Below are positions 26,121 to 36,460 of a stretch of 64,000 nucleotides of DNA, one piece after another. The position numbers and the translations under genes are program-made. Position 1 is the first letter of the stretch. Every line of letters starts with the position of its first letter. Origin of the DNA: Ricinus communis. Taxonomy: Eukaryota; Streptophyta; Magnoliopsida; Malpighiales; Euphorbiaceae. Location of the stretch: assembly GCF_019578655.1 (NCBI RefSeq), contig NC_063257.1, positions 9,424,001-9,488,000 on the forward strand. Reading direction: 5' to 3'. The notes beneath the pieces were generated by a model. The model had not been told where the DNA came from, did not search any database, and saw nothing but the letters and a program-made list of their open reading frames with translations.

Positions 26121-27129
26121 AATATTGTAATGTCTATCTTATTTTTCTTCTGCTTCTTCTTGTTTGATGTGTTCCTCATAAACCCTAAGCTACACTCTTT
26201 AATTAGGGTGGGATTTAATTGTATGTTTGGTGGTCTATTTGCAGTCTGCTTGTCCATTTGGCCCCTTTCGTATGCATTTAATGTTATATATTTATTGTAC
26301 TATATTTCACCATTCATCAAGGTTGACCAAAATCTTCATTTGTTTGTCCTTTTTTCACTCTCATTAAATTCTCTGTTTCCTCTTATCTGAGATTTCCATC
26401 TCTTGTTAAAGACAAACAAACTCACTTAAATATATACTTTTAATTCCACCATGTCTTCAAACCTTACTTCTTCTTTCTCTTAAACCCACCTAAAACCACA
26501 TGTGCTTGTGAGTTATAAGTCACATCCTAGCTAAATATAAGTAATTAAACTAATTTTGTAGGGATTTTATTGTTATAAATCACATCATGGCTCTTTTATT
26601 GTCATTATTTTTAAATTTAACACGTAAATTTTCAATTCGTATTGTATTTTAATGTTAATTTCAATTTTAATATTCAACAAACTAATCCGTCAGAAATCTC
26701 TAATGTGGTTATAATTCCGACAATAACAAAAAAGATTCAATCAACAATAGAGTTATCGGATTATTTTATAACAAAAAAAAAAGATATTATTTAAATAAAT
26801 AAACAAATTATCTAACAATGCATGTTTTTCTCTAACATCTTGTTGATCTTTATTAGGGTTCAAAATAATGATGTAACAAACTAACTTCTTATCCATCTCT
26901 TATTTATCTTTATTCTATATTTGTTGCATGGTTTGAAGTATTTAAAACCTTAAATTTCTAGAATTTTAAACAGAAATGGTAAGAAATAATTACTTTAAAA
27001 TATGTAGAAATGAGTTAGTAATTTTACTACTCACTTTTTTTCTTTCTTTTTTTTATAGTTTCACTATAAGGTCTTCAACTTAATATATGTATTCTAAATA
27101 TTTATTTTTCTTGAAAAATAGTGAAATTC
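26121..27129. other. Upstream region of the small gene and AT-rich spacer
   Basis: The first few hundred bases should hold the promoter of the minus-strand small gene. No clear TATA box was chosen because several TATA-like words occur. The open frame at 26130-26390 on the plus strand is a hydrophobic translation of T-rich DNA and is not supported as a gene. Confidence 0.45.
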
Positions 27130-27470
27130 ATTAATAAAAAAAATAATAAAAAAATAAAAAAAGGATTACTGCAGTCCACTGCAAATACATTTGCTAAAAA
27201 ATGTGGGGTAATAATACCTCCTAAATAATAAAGTCAGACACATTAATAGAATGCTTAGCTAAGAAATAAGCTATTATAATTACAGAGCTACGAGCATGAG
27301 AGAACGAGAAGATAGTAAAGTACTGAGAAAATATTCTAATATCTTCAATCAGCAGCCCCAACATCGAGAGATCTTCATATTGCTGATGAAATCTGTTGAT
27401 CCATGTCAAGCCAATGGTATTCCCCAGCAGCCCATTCAAGTGCATCTCTGTCTGATATATGGCAGATGAT
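27130..27470 (-). pseudogene. Decayed RNase H-like domain fragment (probably from a non-LTR retrotransposon)
   Basis: Read on the minus strand, one frame gives DALEWAAGEYHWLDMDQQ. Another gives LSMLGLLIEDIRIFSQYF and FSFSHARSSVIIIAYFLAKHS. A third gives PHFLANVFAVDCS near the 3' end. In this order they match the usual plant retrotransposon-type RNase H pattern: a residue block ALxWA, then LxxDI, then FxxFSHxRRxxNxxAHxLAK, then a final P..L...VxxD. The frame changes at least twice, and the usual N of RxxN and H of AH are lost. It is therefore a broken remnant. No reverse transcriptase part or poly-A tail was found beside it. Confidence 0.6.
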
Positions 27471-29277
27471 TCACATTATTGCAGAATCAAATTTGTGTGT
27501 GACCATTTGAGAATGCTTAGTTTTATCCTTTTTAAGTAGCAAATGAGAGTTGAGTATTATTGTATAGTTTTCCATCTTTTTTTTTTCTTTTTCCCTTTCA
27601 TCCCTAACGTGGGAAATCAAGACTCACAAATTCCTTTCTCATCATATTATGGAGGAGCCAATATCAATAAAATATGATCTTTGTTGGATTTTGATCAATA
27701 GATATGTAGCTTTAGGCACTACAAATATATTTTCAATCCATTATCATGTAAAACAACCATAAATTCATTATGTTTATGGCTATTGATCTCTTATATCCTC
27801 AACTTTGTCACCTTTTTCAATTCTACCCTACTTATCTATTTACTCCATCATTTCTTTTCATAAATATTACAATTGTTTTTGGAGAAAAAGGTTCGAGACC
27901 CATCTCAAGACATGAAAATTTCCGACTATCAGACTACAATCTCGTTATTTTTATTATATGTATTAGTTTAATCTAATCGCTATCAAATGTATTCAATTAC
28001 TGATGTAGGAAGTTCGCTGGATAAAGTTTTATTTATAAAAATCTATAGTTTGCAATTACACAAATTCAAACAAAATTACATTGTTTTTTCTTCTAAAATG
28101 ATTGAATCCGACATGTATCTTCATCTAATCATTTCTATTTCTCTCGTTTCATGTCTTTCACCACCGCTAACTACTATCATATTAGTGACAATAACATCAC
28201 CAAAACCCTCTAAATCAACAATCAACTCCACTTATAAAAGCACAAAATAGAAGAAATATAGACAAACATTTAAGTTTATGCAGAATTGAGGATCCGAAAA
28301 GGACAACTGTAACCGACCAACTCATTGTCATATCTTGTCAACTAAAGCTCCATGTTTTTATTGGTAGAATTACAAAGTTTGGTCTAATATTTATTATTAA
28401 TGATAATGGAATAATATTATATTATAATACAATTAAATTTGTTTATAAATAATATGATAAATCAAATTTATTTAATAGTTTTTTTTATAAATTAATATTA
28501 AAAAATGAATTACACTCTTTCGAAAACTCAATTAATTAGGACTTAACGGTGCCTTGATTCAATAAAAAGATAAAAATTATTTCAAATTCCACGAGGATGA
28601 CAATAATATAATAATAGTAATAATAAAAACTTTACTTTATGATCTTTTATTTGATTACTTCACTTGCAAAATTAACCAATGGAAAAACAACCGACAACTC
28701 TTTCTTTTCCTTATTATTTGAGTTTCTTTTACTAGAATTTTGTATACAATGCATAAAGGGCAAAAGAACATGAAAATCTAGATCTAATCATCTATACTAG
28801 AAAAATCATATCGTATATAAGGTAGAGGGAAAGCGAGACGAGCATAGATGATCATGGAAGATTATATTTTAAAATTTAATATAAGGTAATTATTATTAAA
28901 AATTTTAAAAAATTGAAATCGTCCTCAAAACTATAAAATTTTGAATTGAAATTAAATTTAGAATTGAAATTGACGTAAAGAGAAAGGGCCAAGAGTAAAT
29001 TGTAAATTTGTATTCTAATAGATTAATTACTGTAAGAATCTTCAACTTTGTACTTATAAATGTGACCATACGAAATAATTGAATAATATTTTCTTTTTCG
29101 AAATATATGTCATTAACTCTTTCTTTCTTTTATTTTTCTCTCCCTTTCTTTCTGAATGCAATAAGGCTTATGGGCCTGAAGGCCCATAAAGGTTCGTGAC
29201 AGAAAGTAAATTGCCAAAGAAAGAAAATACATTTTGATAAATCCCTCCATTAGGTTATGAAACCTGCATTAAAAAAT
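27471..29277. other. AT-rich spacer
   Basis: No gene or clear repeat is visible. Open frames at 27770-27976 and 27987-28250 translate to low-information hydrophobic or serine-rich sequence without splice context. A B-box-like word at 27890-27900 has no matching A-box (see rejected items). Confidence 0.5.
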
Positions 29278-30350
29278 AGGTTAAATACTGTTTCATTTTT
29301 GAGATTGGTATAATATATGATTCAATTTTTATATTTTTTATTATATTAAATTTTTATATTTTTTTATAAAACTAATTAGCACTCATTCTCTATTAGTTGA
29401 AGGCTAAACAACTAACTTAAAATTACTTTATCATTAAATTTATTATCAAATATTAAAGTCATTTAAAATTAATTTTATTATCAACTTAAAATAAAATCTT
29501 ATTTTCAGGACAAGTTAATTTAGTGTCTAATTGAAATAATAAATTTAATATTGTTTACTTGTTTATATCTTTTATTTTTTACCATAATTTAATTTTTAAT
29601 AATTTTTTTTAATATTTTTAAATTACTATGTAGTTTAATTTTAAATTCTTAAACAAAATAAATAGTTAAAAGTTATTATTTTTATTAAACACTAAAATTA
29701 AACTATATTAACAATAAAAAATTTACTTGTATTAATCTCATTTGAATGATTAATAAAAAGTTATAGTTTTAACATACAAGATTATTATAATATTCTTAAA
29801 TGATAATGAACTTATCAATTTGGTGTCTAGATTGTTTCACTAGATTAAGATATGATTATTTAATTTAATTTTTACTTTATATATAGTTTAACTATAATAT
29901 ATAATAAAAATTACAATGGAATGATATTTTTTTAACTAGAAATGTTTATTTTATATTAATAACTAAAATTAAATTATAATAATTTAATAATATTATTATA
30001 AATCTAAATAGTTTTTAATTGTTTAAATTTACTTGAATTAAATTATATTAAAAATAAAGAATTAGAGCAAGAAAAAATATTAAATTTATTATTTTAATTA
30101 AACACAAAAATTAACTTGTGCTAAATATAATATTTTATTTTAATTTGATAATAAAATTAATTTTGAACGAGTTTGATACTTAATATTAAATTTAGGGATC
30201 AAATCATAATATTAAATTATAAATTTAGTCATTCGACTAACACAGTAATAGTTAATTTTATTGAAACTAAAAAAATATTTAATGTAATAAGAAAATACAA
30301 ATCGACTTATATATTAAACCGCAATACAAGGGATTAATAACATGTAACCC
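29278..30350. mobile_element. Foldback Mutator-like MITE 2
   Basis: The element begins aggttaaata and ends catgtaaccc. It is bounded by a perfect 9-bp direct repeat, ttaaaaaat, at 29269-29277 and 30351-30359. Long inverted arms are visible. For example, aaaattaattttattatcaa on the left (near 29465) and its reverse complement near 30155-30175 pair, and the match continues inward through ataataaatttaatatt. The arms are about 450 bp each and diverged. There is no open frame. It differs in sequence from element 1 but shares the architecture and the 9-bp duplication. Confidence 0.75.
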
Positions 30351-30839
30351 TTAAAAAATTCAGCAAATGTAGAAATTAGTCTGGTAAAAAAGAAAAAACC
30401 ATTTATTATAAAAAGAAAACTAATAATTTTGGGTACAAATAGATGATGACAAAATTAATTATAAAATAAACGTCGACATTAATAATTATATCAACTATCA
30501 ACAATCACTTCGGGATATTAGGAATAGTAACTGACACGATTTTAAATGTAGTTATTTGTATGTAAATTCTCAATTAAATTTAATAATAAATTAAAAAATA
30601 GTTGGATAATTTTAAATATATTATAGTAGTATATTAATAGGAAAGAAGATTTGATAATTTTTAAATATTTGTTAAAGAATAATTCATAAATTAAAATTTT
30701 AATAATTTATTAATTTTTAAAATAAAAAATAAAAAATTAGAATTCAAAATCTAAAAGCAATCATTGAGTGAACTATATTTTTTTTTTGTGTTAGTTGATT
30801 TAAACAACACTATTACTGCTAGGTTTGGGCTCGGCCTTC

Positions 30840-30877
30840 GAACCGTACGTGAGATAAGTTTTTGCCTCATATAGTTC
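30840..30877 (-). pseudogene. Fossil group II intron domain V, probably from an organelle DNA insertion
   Basis: On the minus strand, GAACTATATGAG pairs with CTCACGTACGGTTC across a 12-nt loop. This reproduces the domain V hairpin of group II introns, including the two-base bulge on the 3' strand. Plant organellar domain V usually starts GAGCCGTATG. The three differences here are G to A, C to T and G to A, the changes expected from methyl-cytosine decay in the nucleus. The loop is about four bases longer than usual. Flanks to about 30955 and 30815 are GC-richer than the spacer and may belong to the same insertion. Confidence 0.5.
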
Positions 30878-31847
30878 GGGCCGAAGATCGGAGAAAATTT
30901 AAAAGAGATGAGAGATACAACAGCTGTCGGTCAGGGGCAGAAGAAACGTCACTCTTTAGTTTGAAATTAATAAATATATTATAAATATTTATATATTTTA
31001 TTAATTAATATTTTTATTTTTTTTATTGAAGAAAATATGAATAATTAAATTATTAATTTTTGTAGAAATAGAATAATAAAATATAAATTCCTTAGTTATA
31101 AACTTTTTCTATTTCAAATTTAGGTATTTTTTAAAATCATATTTACTATAAAAGTAATACTTTATATTTTTTTTTGTAAGGGTGACCAGCTAGATGGCTG
31201 GCGTCTGCTTTGTTCAGGGGAAGCCTTCCTTTTGCTTGGGTCACTTGTCCCTCTTAAGGAATTGGTCCATCTTTTATCCGTTGATTCCTTTGATGCAGTT
31301 TTTTATTTGACCGGAAAAGAAAAATATTATTTCCACATGAAAAGTTACTTGTCAATTAGCCTTTGTAATTTTAAAACTTAAAGTATGAGCAAATTATGTA
31401 GTTCGAAAGGGATCCAACTGTTTAATAAGTTTTTATATACTTTTTTTTCTTCACATGTCATCATTTTTCACTTGATTTTTTTTAAGAGGTTTTAAAATAT
31501 AAATATATTTTACTCAAAGTAAGTCTTAACTATTTTTTAAAGAAATATTCTGTCAATAAACTCTTAATAATCAATTAGAATAAAAAAGGAAAAAAAATCA
31601 AATTGCACCAACTTCTGTCACTCCTTTCCTCAATTCTTTTTTGATTGATTATATTAAGCAGTAAGGTGGATATATTCAAAGGTCAACAGGCCGAAATAAG
31701 ATTTAAAAAATATATATATATCTTAATGTATCGGTTTTTACTCTAAAGATTAAAATTTTTATTATTAATATGATAGGTCATATTTAAATAATTTTAACCA
31801 TTGAATTCATAATTGCTTACTTTAATGACATATTGATTACATTTTAA

Positions 31848-32110
31848 AATAGTTATAAATAGAAATAAATTATATATGATAAAAAATTATAAAAATCTTA
31901 AATCTCATTTTAAAAGAAATATTTTTATAATAATATTTATATACATATATTTTAAAAGATATATGTTATACTATATTTTTATTTTACTATATTATTATTT
32001 TATCTCTTTGATCTTATTTGTATAATATAACATAATATTAATAATATTTTATTTCTGATTACTATTATTTTATTAATAAAATAAAAAATTAATATTCAAA
32101 TTATAATATT
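31848..32110. repeat. Dispersed AT-rich repeat, copy 2
   Basis: This is a diverged copy of the block at 7780-8050 in the same orientation, sharing the same order of words. See copy 1. Confidence 0.4.
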
Positions 32111-32276
32111 TTTATTTATTAAATTGCCTTTTGGTTTTTATTAGTGGAAAGTCGTAAGAAAAGAGACCCGGATGAAGAAGAAGAGGAGGAGGACCCTCAA
32201 ATAGGTGAAGACGTGCAATGATCTGGAAGTGCACGTGCAACGGCACATTTTTTTTCTTTCTCCATTTTACAAAACA

Positions 32277-32311
32277 AAAGAAGAAGAAGAAGAAGAAGAA
32301 GAAGAAGAAAA
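32277..32311. repeat. (GAA)n microsatellite
   Basis: About nine consecutive GAA/AAG units. The minus-strand open frame across it (32112-32345) is mostly the poly-Phe translation of this repeat. Confidence 0.95.
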
Positions 32312-33545
32312 GGTGGTGACCTTTTCGTAAGGGTCCCTCCACCAATGTTTTGGAGATGGTGATTTTTTGGGGTTTTCTATCATTTCCCTGCCTCCTTCTA
32401 TTCTAGGCTACAACCTTTTCTTTTTCTCTCTTAAAGATATACAAGTTCAAACGCTATTTTTATAAAATTACCCATTATTTAAATTGGTTGTCTTATTGGA
32501 TAATTGTTGTTCTATAAAATATTGGTTTTGAGCAATTGATTTGTTTCCAAGATTTGAAAACTTTCCACAATTACTATTATAACCCTCAAAATTATTAAAA
32601 TTACATTAGAAAAACGCCCTATAGAGTCTGAACCTTTATCTAAATCAAACAAACGCTACACAAACTAAATTTAAGATATTCTAGATAATATACTTAATTT
32701 GTTAAATATCATATTTCTATTGTAAATGCTTGTGACTATTGAATTAATAATTATGCGGTTCATTTATTTAATTAATAGCATTAGGAAAGAATAACTTTCT
32801 TTTTCTTTTTGTCTTGGAAGGAGTCAATAATTATAAAACTAAGATTAAATCTGATATATTTTTGAACAATTGGTACTCACCGGCTATATGCCCCAAATCA
32901 TTTGAATCGATAGTGCGAGGTTTTAAGGTATTGAAAATTTATTGGACTCCTTAATTTCATGCAAAATTACAAGTACCCAATTACTTTCTTCAATGATTTT
33001 GTAGGGTAAAAAAGTGCCAAGACACATCCCTCATCTCTTTCTCATTTTCTAGTTCTTCATCCAAACTTTGTCTTTTTGCACATCGCTTGGTGAACTTTTT
33101 CTTTTTACTTTACACTAAAATAAATAAATAAATAAATTTTAATATATACTTTTACAGAATTATATGATTTCTCCTTTGCAGAAATAATGACTTCTTTTTA
33201 TGTAAAAGCGATAATATATGTATTATCGTAAGAAATATATATATTTATTAATTTAAAAAATATTTTTATTTTTCATATCGTGATATATTTATTAATATTT
33301 TTTAATGGGATATTTATTATTATTTTTTTTAAAACAAAATAATTCTTGCAATCTCAATTTTGTTTCCATATTCATTATTTCTCGAGCTTGTTTGATATGT
33401 ATACTGTATGTGATGGTTTTTTATATATTGATGAATCTTTAGTTGAGTTTAGATTTGTAATCTCATAATTCTAAAAATAAGTATAAATATTACTAAATCA
33501 ATATTTATTAGTATATAGATAATTTTATATGCAATAAGTTAACAG

Positions 33546-33548
<3 letters not shown>

Positions 33549-33576
<28 letters not shown>
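33549..33576. repeat. (AT)n microsatellite
   Basis: An uninterrupted AT run of about 14 units in the spacer upstream of SERK. Confidence 0.95.
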
Positions 33577-33581
<5 letters not shown>

Positions 33582-35880
33582 TTTATTATATGGATTAGAA
33601 TAATTTTTGAGTTCCAGTATATTTCGCCTACCATTTACTATTTTTTATATAAAATTATTATTATTACGATAAGAATATAATATGTTAAATTTCTCAATAA
33701 ATAAAGAAATTATTTCAGTTATTTTTAAATAAGAGCTTTTCAAAAAAATAATATATATTTTTTCTACAAAATAAAAACTGAAGCATATACAATAATAAAG
33801 AAATACTAGTTATTTTCCAAACAAATAAATACTAAAAACTGAAACCATCGCTATAACCAATAAATGGTTGGAAATTTTATTTGATATACAGTTGAGCATT
33901 ACTTAAGAAGATTGTAAAAAAATTTAAATATAATGATATTTGATTCGAAAATTTCTTAAATTTGATTGTATATTTATAATTTTGTTATTTAATATTTTAT
34001 TACTTCCGCCATGAGTAATACCATACAATTTATTAATATTTATTTTAGTTTAATATATTTACTATATTATTTTTTAATGATTTGAAATTAAATGACGGAT
34101 TTCTAAAAACATTATATATCATACAAATGGATAAGAACTATAACAAATATTGATAGGATGTTTAGAATTTTCTCATTTTTCACTTAAGCTTGTGAATATT
34201 ATTAAAATAATTTTAATACAAATAATGTGTTGGTCAAATCAACATCGTAAACAAGTTTAAACTTTAAATATAAAATTTTATTAAATTCAAATAATTTTTT
34301 TTATTTCATACATTGAAAAATAATATTTTTTAAAATATAACTAATTAATACTTATTTTATATTTAAAAAATTAGAATATAAATATCAAAATATGTATAAT
34401 ATCTCAGTCGAAATAAAAAAGAGACATTTGTAGTAAAATTTATGAGAAAAACTAATGCAATGTTATTATAAATTACAAGAAAATAAGGGTTTAGTATAAT
34501 ATTGAAAACACTATAAAAATAAAATTATAATATTGAAAATGAGACGGAGAAAATAATAATTTTAAGACCATTAAAATATTAATTATTGATAAATAAAGAA
34601 AAAACTAAATTTTTTTATTTTTTTAAAATTTTAAAACAGATACCTATGCTTTTAATTTATTTTTTTAAAAAAATTTCGAAAATAATTTTTAAAATATTAT
34701 AATAAAAAATGACATGTCAAGTCAATTTTGTTTACTAACATAAAAATTAGTAAGTTAATAAAAAAAATTGTTGCATTTAAATGTAAAATTTATAAAAAAA
34801 GTACACATATATATAAAAAATTTTAATGATCATATTCTTAATTCTAGGATAAATTATTTTCATTGATTCATAAATTATTTCAAAATTCTATATTATTTTT
34901 TTTACTGTAAAATTTTATAAATTGTTATCTGAAAATATATTTGAAAATAAATTAAATAAATAAATATTTATTTTAAAATTTTGAAATAATTATTAAAAGC
35001 TATAAAATTTAAAATCTAATTTTTAATGAGACTAAAAATAAGAGTATAATATTAAAATGAGAGGGAGAAAGTAGTAAATTTCAGACAATTAGAATATTAA
35101 TTATTTGATAAATAATGAAAGAAAGAAACCAAAAGTAGGGATTAAAAAAAGCGGGGGCTGTCCTAATCACAAAATCCTCTTTGCCCCGTTCCAGTACCAC
35201 TCCCGTATTTTGACGTTGGACCGTTCCGTCATGTCTCTATTCTAGAAACGGAAATCACTAAATAACTATTAATAACTCAACTGAACTGAATAAAAAAATA
35301 TTAATAATTGAATACTGTTTTATATATATCTAACAATGTTTACTTATTTTTTTATTTATATAAATTCACGTAAAATATATTATAAAATAAATGTTATAGT
35401 ATTTTATATTTTAGTTCATAAATAATTTAATAGACTGTAAATTATATATAATAAGAGACAAATAATTTTTTGTATTTACTATAAATAATTTCATATAATA
35501 TAAAATAAAACCCTATTCTAAATTTTTTTATTTATGAAATCAGATCTCATGTGTATTAAATTTTAATTTTTGGGGGTTTAAAAGAAAAAGTAAAAGTAAA
35601 GAAAAGCAGCAATAATCACTGCTCCAAAGCATAAACATGGCTAATGCAATTATAACGATTTGGACCGAATCTGACATGGCAAACAAAAATTATAAAATAA
35701 TAAAAATAAAAAAGGTAGGTGGAGCCCACATTTTGACCGATAAACGGTGTTTTTACACGGGTCACATCACTTTCCACGACATAGCGCGATTGCGTTTTTG
35801 TTTTTTTTACTGCGTCTGGGCAGCGGTCAGTCACTCACTTCTCCGTCCGGGCAGCTCACTTACTTACACTCATTAAATTA

Positions 35881-36460
35881 AATTCTTTTTTTTGTTTTAA
35901 ATAAATAAATCTGTCTCTTGAAACCTGTAAGAGAGAGAGAACAAACACACAGTTAAGTGAAGCTTAAAAAAGGAAGAGAAAAGTTTATTTCTTTTCGAGT
36001 TTTGCTCTTACTCTCTCTCTTTGTGGGCTAAAAAGGAAAGCAGTGAAAATTAAAAAAAAATCGGATTTTCATATTTTTTGTTTTTGGTTTGCCTTTTTGA
36101 AGCTGAATTAGTGAGAGAGAAGGGTAAAGAAAGAAAGACAGAAAGAAAGATCAGGGCTACCTTGCTTGCTTTTGGGACTGTGATTGTATTATAGAGGGTA
36201 ATTTAGAGGATAATGGTGGATTTATAATAAGATTTTAGAATAAAGTTAGGGCTTTTCTTTTGGGGTGTTCTTTTTTTTTTTTTTTTCTCATAAATATAGT
36301 TAAAAAATATTTCTGGGTTTGTTTTTCTTGTTCTTGTGTTTCATTTTTTTTTTTGCTAGGTGATGGTGAGGTGGGTTTTGGTGTGTTGTTGTTTGGATCT
36401 GAGGAGTTTAAGAGGCTAAATTTTTAAAGGAGTGAAGTGGGTGTTTTTTTCGTTTGGGTG
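35881..36460 (+). promoter_or_regulatory. Probable SERK proximal promoter and long leader
   Basis: GA/CT-rich tracts (gagagagagaac near 35932, ctctctctctttg near 36012, gagagagaagg near 36113) and T-runs precede the SERK ATG. Such pyrimidine/GA-rich leaders are common in plant genes. No TATA box can be chosen with confidence, and a leader intron cannot be excluded. Confidence 0.35.

Larger units (their letters stand above)
30878..35880. other. Long AT-rich spacer upstream of SERK
   Basis: No gene is visible. Islands of ordinary composition stand out at 31180-31290 and 35145-35240. An imperfect direct repeat of about 90 bp occurs at 34527-34605 and 35040-35130. From about 35600 the sequence becomes GC-richer and is probably the distal SERK promoter. 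Confidence 0.5.

Noticed and set aside
27885..27905. B-box-like word ggttcgagacc suggesting a tRNA or SINE
   Set aside because: No A-box about 40 bp upstream and no cloverleaf pairing.
32112..32345. Minus-strand open frame of 77 codons
   Set aside because: Mostly poly-Phe from a GAA microsatellite.
35637..35876. Overlapping open frames on both strands upstream of SERK
   Set aside because: No domain, no splice partner, and a position expected for promoter DNA; GC content alone explains the open frames.
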